DNA of 48,170 nucleotides from Candidatus Poribacteria bacterium. Lineage in GTDB: Bacteria; Poribacteria; WGA-4E; PCPOR2b. The stretch spans positions 1 to 48,170 of the forward strand of contig JAJEAL010000128.1 in the NCBI GenBank assembly GCA_022822785.1, in the 5' to 3' direction. Position numbers and translations under genes: made by a program. The first letter of the stretch is position 1, and each line of letters starts with the position of its first letter. Shown here one piece after another: positions 40,801 to 48,117 of this stretch. The notes below the pieces were generated by a model. That model searched no databases and was not told where the DNA came from. It saw nothing but the letters and a program-made list of their open reading frames with translations.

Positions 40801-41508
40801 ATGGCAGAAAAAAGCTTGAAACAACGTATCCGCGATGGCGAGGTTCTTATTGGACAGGGAGCCCCTGTTGCATCAGATCCGGATGACCTCAGAGCCATCC
40901 TTGATGGGGCAGATTTCGATTTCATCAATACCGACAGTCAGCACTCCGCCTTTAACGAAGAACGGCTCGTAACGTTCTGCAACGTCGCCGACGAATTCGA
41001 TATGCCGGTTCAATTTCGGATTAAACATACCCGCAACACCTACCTTATTGGCAACTACCTGGATCTGGGACCGACGGGCATTGAGGTGCCACAGGTAGAG
41101 CTCGAATCGACGGTCGATGAAGCCATCGATTACTTTTACTATCCGCAGACGGGCAAGCGGAGTTGGGGCGGTGCTTCTCGGAAAGTCGCGCCGGAACACA
41201 GCGGACGCCTCGAGTATGCAAAATGGTGGAATGAAAACGGGGTACTCTGGATGCAGATAGAATCGGTTGATGCGGTGACCAACGCGAGAAAACTCGCTAA
41301 GCCGGGTGTCGATTGTCTCTCTTTTGGACCTGCAGACCTGAGCTTCAGCTTAGAAAGCTACCCGCACCACTCGCTCAAAACCCTTGATGACTGTGCGCGT
41401 CATGTGGCAGAGCAGCTGGAAGGCACAGGGGTTGCCGTCTGCCTCCGGGGTATCGCACCAAACGATCGCGATAGATACATTGATATGGGCATCACGATGT
41501 TTCTCTAG
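40801..41508 (+). CDS. HpcH/HpaI aldolase family protein, C-terminally shortened
   Basis: 235 residues of the pyruvate-dependent class II aldolase family. Signatures: DFDFINTDSQHSAFNEE, LIGNYLDLGPTGIEVPQVE, GVLWMQIESVDAVTNARK (metal-binding Glu) and CLSFGPADLSFSLESYP (metal-binding Asp). The final strand and helix are missing: the protein stops at DMGITMFL, where the next gene continues with about 25 more residues (DLGVRHFCIGWDRF...). A palindromic repeat begins 20 bases after the stop. AAAGGAAG precedes the ATG. Family members cleave or form 2-keto-3-deoxy sugar acids or 4-hydroxy-2-oxo acids. First gene of the plus-strand catabolic run. Confidence 0.85.
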   Translation: MAEKSLKQRIRDGEVLIGQGAPVASDPDDLRAILDGADFDFINTDSQHSAFNEERLVTFCNVADEFDMPVQFRIKHTRNTYLIGNYLDLGPTGIEVPQVELESTVDEAIDYFYYPQTGKRSWGGASRKVAPEHSGRLEYAKWWNENGVLWMQIESVDAVTNARKLAKPGVDCLSFGPADLSFSLESYPHHSLKTLDDCARHVAEQLEGTGVAVCLRGIAPNDRDRYIDMGITMFL

Positions 41509-41527
41509 TCATCATCAGTCCACATCA

Positions 41528-41572
41528 AGCATTATCCTTGCGAGGGTGTGATAGCTTCGCATGGATAATGCT
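41528..41572. repeat. Palindromic repeat between the two aldolase genes
   Basis: AGCATTATCC (41528-41537) pairs with GGATAATGCT (41563-41572). Inside, after a T-T mismatch, TGCGA pairs with TCGCA. The core CCTTGCGAGGG ... TCGCATGG resembles the hairpin at 1135-1165. An in-frame ATG for the next gene lies in the right arm, so that start was rejected. Confidence 0.65.
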
Positions 41573-41605
41573 ATCAGCAGAATTATAAAAGGAGGAATTG
41601 GCTAC

Positions 41606-42403
41606 ATGATAATGGCTAATACGTTTCGTGAGAAGTTCGATCAAGGGAAACCCACCATCGGCACCCATTACCTGTCCATCGATCCCGATCTTCCTGAGAT
41701 TATTGGAGATACAGGTCTGTTTGACTACGGTGAATTCTGTGCGGAGTACTCCACTTTTGATATGCAGTTACTCTATCACATGGCGCGGTCGGGTCAGTGT
41801 GGCAACTTACCGCTCATGACAAAGCTAGATCAGAAAAGCGAAAGTTTTTGGGCGCAAGCGTCGATTGGCGCAGGCTTTAAGGCAGTCCTTTTTACGGATG
41901 TACGCACCGTAGACGATATTGAGCGATGCCATCAAGCGATAAGACCGGACCTCCCTGATGTCGGTGGACACATGGGAGTTAAACTGCGTCGTTCGGCACT
42001 ATCAGGTTATAGCGCAACCGGCTATATTGACGACCTGAATTCGGTTGTGTTCCTGATTATGATTGAAAAAAATATAGCGGTTGAGAATATCGACGAGATC
42101 CTTACTTTTGCGAAAGCAAAGGGAGTTGACATGACCCAGTGGGGGCCAGCAGATTTTGGTTTCTCCAGAGGTGAACCGAGCCTAATGGGCACACCGGAGA
42201 TACAACCGTTTGAGGAACTTGTCATCAAGAAATCAATAGAATATGATGTCGTGCCGAGAATTGAAATTGGTACGCCTGAACAAGCAAAACGTTATGTTGA
42301 CCTAGGTGTCCGCCACTTCTGCATCGGTTGGGATCGATTCATATACCAAAGTAACTTAGCTCAGATTGGCGAAGGGCTTCGGAAAATTGTAGACCCCCTT
42401 TAA
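41606..42403 (+). CDS. HpcH/HpaI aldolase family protein
   Basis: 265 residues from the ATG at 41606, nine bases after a GGAGGA; the longer start at 41561 falls inside a palindromic repeat. Family pattern: TFREKFDQGKPTIGTHYLSI, FDYGEFCAEYSTFDMQLLYH, IMIEKNIAVENIDEIL (Glu on the metal-binding strand) and MTQWGPADFGFSRGEP (metal-binding Asp). The complete C-terminus (GVRHFCIGWDRFIYQSNLAQ) contrasts with the shortened preceding gene. The two proteins are diverged in sequence, so different substrates, or a heteromeric enzyme, are possible. A catabolic aldolase for a sugar acid or hydroxy-oxo acid. Confidence 0.85.
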   Translation: MIMANTFREKFDQGKPTIGTHYLSIDPDLPEIIGDTGLFDYGEFCAEYSTFDMQLLYHMARSGQCGNLPLMTKLDQKSESFWAQASIGAGFKAVLFTDVRTVDDIERCHQAIRPDLPDVGGHMGVKLRRSALSGYSATGYIDDLNSVVFLIMIEKNIAVENIDEILTFAKAKGVDMTQWGPADFGFSRGEPSLMGTPEIQPFEELVIKKSIEYDVVPRIEIGTPEQAKRYVDLGVRHFCIGWDRFIYQSNLAQIGEGLRKIVDPL

Positions 42404-42454
42404 CGGTTTGTCCAGCGATGGCTGTGATAGGAATAATCGATACAGGAGGCGAAT

Positions 42455-43390
42455 ATGGAATTAGTGGACATCAAAAAGGTGGGAGTTATTGGGGGCGGGA
42501 CCATGGGGTTCGGTATCGCCATAAATTTTGCGCTCGGCGGATATCCTACCATTATTAGAGACCTCAGCGACCCACTTCTACAGCAGACCATGAGGAACGT
42601 CAAGTCTGCCTTGAACCTCTTTGTCGAAGAGGAACTGATAACCCGATCGGAAGCAGATGAAACGATCAGCCGGATTACAACTACCACCGATTTGGCGGAG
42701 GTAGCAGCACAAAGCGATTTCATCACCGAAGCCATCGTCGAACGATTGAGAGATAAACAGATTCTCTTTAAGACACTCGATCAGCTGTGCCCTCAGCATA
42801 CCATCATCGTCAGCAATACGTCCGGATTTGTGATGAGCGCTATCGGCGCAGATGTCAAGCGACAGGACAAAATTGGATTAACGCACTATTTTGCACCCCC
42901 GCACATTGTGCCCGGCGTCGAAGTGGCTAAGGGGCCCGGCACGAGCGATGAAACATACAACATCATCTATGACTTGATGAAAAAGGTCGAGAAAGTGCCA
43001 ATTCGGGTGCTTAAAGAGTTACCCGGCTACCTGTTGAACCGGATACAGGGCGCAATGGGACGTGAGGCAACACGATTGTGGGCAGAGGGGGTGGCAACCG
43101 CTGAAGAGATTGAACTCGGCATCCAGTCCACCTTCGGTTTCCGTATGCCCCACGAAGGACCGTTTCTCCACTACGATCTAGCGGGTATCTGGAAATGGCC
43201 CGCGGATATACGGACGAGGAGACGTAGCGGACCCGAATCGCTTGATGAAGCCGCTGAGAAGATTAACGAGCGTATGGCGGAAGGGAAGCCGTGGTTTGTT
43301 GACCCGAATCAGTTCGATGAGGCAGTCGAGAAAAGGGATCGAGAGTACATACGCCGTCTGAAAGAGTTATATCGGTCAGATAAAAAATAA
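42455..43390 (+). CDS. 3-hydroxyacyl-CoA dehydrogenase family protein
   Basis: 311 residues. The NAD-binding half opens IKKVGVIGGGTMGFGIAINF (Gly13-Gly18) and continues to VSNTSGF (Ser/Asn of the active site) and IGLTHYFAPPHIVPGVEVAK with catalytic His144. The C-terminal half begins at LPGYLLNRIQGAMGREATRL, with conserved Asn195. Such proteins oxidise 3-hydroxyacyl-CoA, or in related groups L-gulonate or L-carnitine, with NAD. The substrate is not fixed; the aldolases, SDR and aminotransferase around it suggest a small hydroxy acid rather than fatty acids. AGGAGGCG precedes the ATG. Confidence 0.86.
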   Translation: MELVDIKKVGVIGGGTMGFGIAINFALGGYPTIIRDLSDPLLQQTMRNVKSALNLFVEEELITRSEADETISRITTTTDLAEVAAQSDFITEAIVERLRDKQILFKTLDQLCPQHTIIVSNTSGFVMSAIGADVKRQDKIGLTHYFAPPHIVPGVEVAKGPGTSDETYNIIYDLMKKVEKVPIRVLKELPGYLLNRIQGAMGREATRLWAEGVATAEEIELGIQSTFGFRMPHEGPFLHYDLAGIWKWPADIRTRRRSGPESLDEAAEKINERMAEGKPWFVDPNQFDEAVEKRDREYIRRLKELYRSDKK

Positions 43391-43439
43391 GACGTTAGAA
43401 GATATTCCCAAATAATATCGGCTGCACCCTAAGAGCAGT

Positions 43440-43733
43440 TCAGGGCAGGGAAGCAACAATTTCCCCGTATTCATCTTCCGTGAAGGCGCGAAGAGTCTCA
43501 ATGCGGACATTACCTTCTGAAGCAGTGGCAAGCGCGAACTTGGCTGCAGTCTCATCGTCCGGTGCATCAATGATGGTGACAAAGTCGTACTGACCCATCA
43601 CTACATAAAACGCCTTAAATTCCGCGCCTAAAGCTTGAGCGTTTTTTTGGGCAGCTTTTGTGCGCGCGGGTCCTTCTCTGATATTCTGTATGCCTTGTTG
43701 GGTATAGCGCCCCAACGCGATGTAAGTAGCCAT
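43440..43733 (-). CDS. GYD-domain protein
   Basis: 97 residues covering one GYD domain: MATYIALGRYTQQGIQNIRE, then FYVVMGQYDFVTIIDAPDDE (the GYD/GQYD turn that names the family), and ATASEGNVRIETLRAFTEDE. It has a ferredoxin-like fold related to dimeric alpha/beta-barrel proteins, and no known catalytic function. AAAGGAGG precedes the ATG at 43733. It is the only minus-strand gene in the 40.8-46.1 kb run, between the dehydrogenase and the SDR gene. Confidence 0.88.
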   Translation of the reverse strand: MATYIALGRYTQQGIQNIREGPARTKAAQKNAQALGAEFKAFYVVMGQYDFVTIIDAPDDETAAKFALATASEGNVRIETLRAFTEDEYGEIVASLP

Positions 43734-43871
43734 TGCATTTCCTCCTTTGATGGTTATTTATGCTATCCTCTCAAAACATGATCGATTGTAGCAAAAGGTA
43801 CAAAATATGACAATGGAAATTGCAGAGGGGTTGAGACAGTTTCGCTATTTCGGAAGAAATGAGGTATTTGC

Positions 43872-44705
43872 ATGAACAATGATGGAATTGCTTCACAAAA
43901 TCTTGATGGCTCAATCGCAGTGGTGACCGGCGCAGCGCAGGGGTTAGGTCTAGGAATCGTTGAGCAACTTGCCCGTGACAGCGCAACGACAATCATCGCC
44001 GATCTGCAAATAGAAAAGGCGGAAACGGAAGCGAATCGGCTACGCGCCGATGGCTTGAAAGTACACGCAGCTCACTTAGACATCACTGACAGCGCCAGGG
44101 TAACTGCGTTTTTTGAAACGATAATCAGCGAGCACGGCCAGTTGGACATCTTGGTCAACAACGCCGGCGTAGGTCAGCAGGTCACTCCTATCGTTGAGTT
44201 AAGCGACGCCGAATGGGACCGTGTGTTAAGTGCCACCTTGACCGGGGCATTCTACTGCTGCCGCACTGCCGGTGGGATTATGGAGCGTCAGGAACACGGT
44301 TGCATCGTTAATGTCGCCTCAATCAATGGACAGAATCCGGCGGCATTAGTTGCAGCTTATAACGTAGCAAAGGCGGGTATAATCAGCTTGACCAAGACAT
44401 TGGCGCTTGAATTGGCAGCGTATGGTGTGCGCGTGAATGCGGTAAGTCCGGGGCCGGTCTACACTGAGTTTAACAGGCGGAACATGGCGCAACGTTGTGA
44501 GACGCTTAACATCACTGAGGACGAGATGATTGAGCGCATCCGTAGCGCCATCCCGTTGGGACGATGGGGCGAACCAACAGACATCGCACGGGGTGTCGCC
44601 TTTCTGTGCAGTCCCCAAGCGTCTTGGATTACAGGCGAGGTGCTCAGGGTCAGCGGCGGTATGGAAGGTGTCTCCGCAACCCCGCCAAAACGCCAAAGGA
44701 ATTGA
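43872..44705 (+). CDS. Short-chain dehydrogenase/reductase (SDR)
   Basis: 277 residues, classical SDR. Coenzyme motif VVTGAAQGLGLGIVEQL (residues 17-33), DIT after strand 3, NNAG in LDILVNNAGVGQQ, catalytic Ser150 (VNVASINGQ), Tyr163 and Lys167 (AAYNVAKAGI), and the C-terminal VNAVSPGPVYTEF and ITGEVLRVSGGM. An NAD(P)-dependent alcohol or sugar oxidoreductase of unknown substrate. GAGG is placed seven bases before the ATG. It is followed within 100 bases by the aminotransferase gene; the gap carries two hairpins. Confidence 0.88.
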   Translation: MNNDGIASQNLDGSIAVVTGAAQGLGLGIVEQLARDSATTIIADLQIEKAETEANRLRADGLKVHAAHLDITDSARVTAFFETIISEHGQLDILVNNAGVGQQVTPIVELSDAEWDRVLSATLTGAFYCCRTAGGIMERQEHGCIVNVASINGQNPAALVAAYNVAKAGIISLTKTLALELAAYGVRVNAVSPGPVYTEFNRRNMAQRCETLNITEDEMIERIRSAIPLGRWGEPTDIARGVAFLCSPQASWITGEVLRVSGGMEGVSATPPKRQRN

Positions 44706-44712
44706 GCGTCAA

Positions 44713-44732
44713 TGCTCTCATTTGGGAGAGCA
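44713..44732. repeat. Hairpin in the SDR-aminotransferase gap (first)
   Basis: TGCTCTC (44713-44719) pairs perfectly with GAGAGCA (44726-44732) around a six-base loop, eight bases after the SDR stop. No T-run follows. Confidence 0.5.
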
Positions 44733-44756
44733 GATGTAAATGGAAGATTTACCAAA

Positions 44757-44782
44757 TAGGGAACAACAATCGTTGTTCCCTA
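44757..44782. repeat. Hairpin in the SDR-aminotransferase gap (second, 11-bp perfect stem)
   Basis: TAGGGAACAAC (44757-44767) pairs with GTTGTTCCCTA (44772-44782) around AATC. It ends nine bases before the AAGGAG ribosome site of the aminotransferase gene (44791 on). Without a T-tract it is not a terminator. Either a dispersed palindromic repeat or a leader structure. Confidence 0.65.
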
Positions 44783-44802
44783 CGGAATAAGGAGATCAAT
44801 GA

Positions 44803-46149
44803 ATGGCAGAAGTCCAGAACGATGATCATATTTTTCATAGAACACTTAAGCAGCAATGGCAACAGATCTCTCATGGCGAGGGGGTCTATCTCTTTGATAC
44901 GGAAGGCAAACGCTACCTAGATGCCTGTGCCGGGGTGCATGTGGTAAGCATCGGTCACGGCGTCAAGGAGATTGCCGATGTCATGGGCGAACAAGCGAGT
45001 CGGGTGTGTTTCACATACAGCCGCTTCCTCACGCAAGCGCAGATTGATCTGGCACAAAAAATCGACGACATGGCACCGGAGGGACTGTCGAAAGTATTTT
45101 TCGTCTCCGGCGGTTCTGAGGCGACAGAGTCTGCCATGAAGATGGCGCGAAAATATCATATCGAGACCGGTAATCCCAAAAAGTACAAGGTGATTTCGCG
45201 GTGGCAAAGCTGGCACGGCAATACAATCGGCGCATTGTCAATGTCCGGACGGACATCGTGGCGGGAGGACTATGTTCCCTACCTGCTCGATTTTCCGCAT
45301 ATTCCAGCCCCTTACTGCTATCGCTGTCCCTACGGTCAGGAATATCCGGACTGTCATCTCACCTGTGCGGACGAACTTGAGCGCGTGATCCATCAGGAGG
45401 GCAGTGAGTATATCTCTGCATTTATCGCTGAACCGATACTCGGTACGTCAGCAGCGGGGGTAGCACCTCCACCGGACTACTACCCCACTATTCGGGAGAT
45501 TTGTGATCGTCATGACATCCTGATGATTACAGACGAGGTGGTAACCGGATTCGGCCGCACCGGCGTCAACTTCGCAATAGAGCATTGGGATGTCGTTCCG
45601 GACATTATGACCACCGGGAAAGGGTTGAGCAGCGGCTATACCCCTATCGCTGCGACGATTGCTCATGAAAGAATCTACGACGCGATTTATAAGAAATCGA
45701 GCAGCTTTACGCATGGACATACTTACGGCGGGAATCCCCTATCGTGCGCCACCGCACTCGCTGTGCAAAACTATATCGAGAAGCATGATCTCGTTACACA
45801 GTGTGCACGGATGGGAGATCTAATGCTTGAAAGACTGAAGCCCCTACAAGCGTCACCAATCGTTGGGAATATCCGCGGAAAAGGGTTGCTGACTGGTATC
45901 GAATTTGTCGCCGACAAAGAGAAAGGCACCCCGTTCGATGTCTCAAAAGGTGTGACCTCAACCGTTGTAGATCTGGCGTTTGACAAAGGCGTTCTGATAA
46001 TGCCGGGCGCACCCGGACTGATCAACGGCGTGGCTGGCGATCACATCGCTATCAGTCCGCCATTCACAATCAACGAGTCGCAAGTCCTCCACACCGTTGA
46101 CGTGCTGAAAGAAACAGTTGACGAAGTTTCACAGCAATTGGGATATTAA
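44803..46149 (+). CDS. Class III (acetylornithine/GABA-type) aminotransferase
   Basis: 448 residues of PLP fold-type I. LFDTEGKRYLDACAGVHVVS is the subgroup III opening. VFFVSGGSEATESAMKMARK binds phosphate, SRWQSWHGNTIGALSMSG stacks on PLP, ILMITDEVVTGFGRTG carries Asp244, and TTGKGLSSGYTPIAA holds PLP Lys273. GHTYGGNPLSCATALAV is also diagnostic. The family moves an amino group between an omega-amino acid or beta-amino acid and a 2-oxo acid. A Cys-rich insert YCYRCPYGQEYPDCHLTCAD (residues 171-190, five Cys) is unusual and could bind metal. AAGGAG precedes the start. Confidence 0.88.
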   Translation: MAEVQNDDHIFHRTLKQQWQQISHGEGVYLFDTEGKRYLDACAGVHVVSIGHGVKEIADVMGEQASRVCFTYSRFLTQAQIDLAQKIDDMAPEGLSKVFFVSGGSEATESAMKMARKYHIETGNPKKYKVISRWQSWHGNTIGALSMSGRTSWREDYVPYLLDFPHIPAPYCYRCPYGQEYPDCHLTCADELERVIHQEGSEYISAFIAEPILGTSAAGVAPPPDYYPTIREICDRHDILMITDEVVTGFGRTGVNFAIEHWDVVPDIMTTGKGLSSGYTPIAATIAHERIYDAIYKKSSSFTHGHTYGGNPLSCATALAVQNYIEKHDLVTQCARMGDLMLERLKPLQASPIVGNIRGKGLLTGIEFVADKEKGTPFDVSKGVTSTVVDLAFDKGVLIMPGAPGLINGVAGDHIAISPPFTINESQVLHTVDVLKETVDEVSQQLGY

Positions 46150-46172
46150 CACCTTACGGGAAGGTGTCGCCT

Positions 46173-47609
46173 CTAGTATCGATCCTCGTTCGTGGTAATA
46201 GAACACCACCGGGCGGTGAAAAGCGCGTTCATTAACGCTTCGTGTGCGGCGGGTGTGTTGATGCGTCGTAGCGCATTTGCCGCATAAAAGCGATTGTACC
46301 GATTCTCTTCCTCTAACATATTCACCAACCCAGGTACGGCTTCATCTGTGGGCTCCCCTAGCCTCGCCAAAGTGAGGGCGGCGTTACGCCGAACTCGGTA
46401 ATCTTCATCCCGCACCGCGTCGACTAGCGGGAGTGTTGCGTCTGCGTTAAGCGATCCAAGCGTCCCCAACGCCTCAATTGCGTTGCGGCGCACCCACCAA
46501 TGCTCATCATTCGCACGTTCTATCAATGCCGATACCGTATCCCCCACCGGTTGCCCAATCTTTGTAAGTACATCCGCAGTCATCGCGCGGACCCACCAAT
46601 GTTCATCGTCCAATGTTTCAACCAACGCCGGAACGGCTGGCGTGCCAATCGCAGACAACGCTTGCGCTGCATAGCCTGCGGTCGGATTGGTCCCGTGTAA
46701 ATTGTCAGGGGGTTTGGCGGTCGTTTCCTCAATTGATGCAAGGGTCTCCTTACGCATAGCATCAATTAACACGGGCACAACAGCCCCTCCCATTTGCCCT
46801 AGCGTATAAGCAGCGTTCAAGCGGACAGTTTCTGATTCATCACCCAACGCTTCTACCAAGGCTGATGCCCCATTCCCTGACATATCTGACTCCGAAAAGG
46901 AGTGGTTGCCACACAACCAGTTCCAGACATCTACCGACGTGGCTCTGTTTTCATCGTTTGGGTCGCCTGCCCACTCACGATGCTTATGATCCCATGAAGG
47001 GCTCTGAGGCGCCTGCATACGCGCAAATTGGAACTTGAGCATGTATCGTTTCTTCGTACTGTGATTCCGCGTTGCCCGGTGCCACGCATCAAAGTGAACG
47101 AGCGAGACGGTGCCAGCTTCACCGCATAAGGGTGCCGCGGGCTCGCTCGCCAGCTGTGGATCGGCATGGCTAACCCGCTTATAGAATTGTCTGCCGGGTA
47201 GCAGCCCCGTCGGGCCCATGTCCTCGGTTGTATCTTGCGGGTAATAGAGCGCAAGCACCCACTGAAAGCGCGGATGGCGCATATTGTGATCAAATACATA
47301 ACAATCCTTATGCCACTGCTGTCCCGGGCTGTCGGGCGGATTGAGGTGACAGTGCCGGTGGGGGTTCATGATGTAGCCTTCCCCAAGCAGACTGGTCAAG
47401 GCACCCTTTAACGCCGGGTGATCAAAAACCTTCTGAATCTGCGGGATGCGCGGCAGAATATTGTTGCCGATATTACCTTCCCGTTCAAACATCGTCTCAA
47501 TCTGTTGGTAGATGTCTTGGTGAAATTCGGGCGGATAGTCGGCTCGGAGGGTGATATAGCCGTCGGTAATGAATTGTTGCACTTGGGCGTCATTGAGGAG
47601 ATTTGTCAT
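46173..47609 (-). CDS. PhyH-type dioxygenase fused to HEAT repeats
   Basis: 478 residues with two parts. Residues 1-~235 are a Fe(II)/2-oxoglutarate PhyH domain: TDGYITLRADYPPEF, iron ligands His100 and Asp102 (QQWHKDCYVFD), His177 and 2-oxoglutarate Arg188 (FDAWHRATRNHSTKKRYML). Residues ~245-460 are about six HEAT/PBS-lyase repeats (LVEALGDESETVRLNAAYTL, LVETLDDEHWWVRAMTADVL, LIERANDEHWWVRRNAIEAL, LVDAVRDEDYRVRRNAALTL). The frame is continuous through the junction, so the fusion is real in this sequence. HEAT repeats often bind a protein partner, suggesting a tethered or protein-directed oxygenase. AAAGGAAAG precedes the ATG. Confidence 0.88.
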   Translation of the reverse strand: MTNLLNDAQVQQFITDGYITLRADYPPEFHQDIYQQIETMFEREGNIGNNILPRIPQIQKVFDHPALKGALTSLLGEGYIMNPHRHCHLNPPDSPGQQWHKDCYVFDHNMRHPRFQWVLALYYPQDTTEDMGPTGLLPGRQFYKRVSHADPQLASEPAAPLCGEAGTVSLVHFDAWHRATRNHSTKKRYMLKFQFARMQAPQSPSWDHKHREWAGDPNDENRATSVDVWNWLCGNHSFSESDMSGNGASALVEALGDESETVRLNAAYTLGQMGGAVVPVLIDAMRKETLASIEETTAKPPDNLHGTNPTAGYAAQALSAIGTPAVPALVETLDDEHWWVRAMTADVLTKIGQPVGDTVSALIERANDEHWWVRRNAIEALGTLGSLNADATLPLVDAVRDEDYRVRRNAALTLARLGEPTDEAVPGLVNMLEEENRYNRFYAANALRRINTPAAHEALMNALFTARWCSITTNEDRY

Positions 47610-47840
47610 TTTCTTTCCTTTCGTAGATTATCTGAGAAGTGTTCATAAATAGCTTTCGATGCGGCTGCGTTGAGTACTCATCAAGGCATCTCGGTTATCA
47701 AGATCCTCGCTGCGCGGGACTAGCCTCAATGCAGGCACACTCTCAAAGGCGACCCCGCTGGGATTCAGATTCTATAAACATGGCACTCCGCATGAGGTTT
47801 CAGAAAATAATCGAGTAATTCTATATTTTTCCCTAGACCC

Positions 47841-47867
47841 GGTAGGTGCAGGTGAAAACCGCACCGG
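47841..47867 (+). repeat. 27-bp hairpin repeat, copy 1
   Basis: Begins GGTAGGTGCAGG and ends CCGCACCGG, with GGTGC pairing GCACC. It aligns over its full length with copy 2 at 48091-48117, exactly 250 bases away in the same orientation. Confidence 0.65.
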
Positions 47868-47924
47868 ACATCGCATGAAGATTACCCAATTAATAATAGG
47901 AGTTACACACTTCAGATTGTAGTT

Positions 47925-47940
47925 GCCTGATTTATCAGGC
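47925..47940. repeat. Palindrome GCCTGAT-TT-ATCAGGC
   Basis: Seven-base perfect arms with a two-base loop, between the two copies of the 27-bp hairpin repeat. Confidence 0.55.
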
Positions 47941-47979
47941 GTTAGCAACGGTGTCCAGTAGTGATGAATCGCCGAACTA

Positions 47980-47996
47980 CCCCCTTGATAAGGGGG
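47980..47996. repeat. Palindrome CCCCCTT-GAT-AAGGGGG
   Basis: Seven-base perfect arms, followed by GCAGGGGGGTTGG. This type of C-run/G-run palindrome is a familiar dispersed repeat in cyanobacterial and other large genomes. It is preceded by TGATGAATCGCCGA, which also occurs at 2210 next to the IS605-type end. Confidence 0.55.
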
Positions 47997-48090
47997 GCAG
48001 GGGGGTTGGTTTTGACTATTCAACTGCGTAAGTCCTAAATAAATTATGGTGAACAATATAAATATGTAGATACTTTCGATCCACATGTTT

Positions 48091-48117
48091 GGTAGGCGCT
48101 GTTTCCAACTGCGCCGG
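48091..48117 (+). repeat. 27-bp hairpin repeat, copy 2
   Basis: Begins GGTAGGCGCTGT and ends CTGCGCCGG, with GGCGC pairing GCGCC. Relative to copy 1 the stem pair T-A is changed to C-G on both sides, so the pairing is kept while the sequence differs. Confidence 0.65.

Noticed and set aside
41561-41605. Earlier ATG for the second aldolase
   Set aside because: It lies in the arm of a palindromic repeat; GGAGGA points to the ATG at 41606.
44757-44782. Hairpin as a Rho-independent terminator
   Set aside because: No T-tract on either strand after the stem, and it lies directly ahead of a ribosome site.
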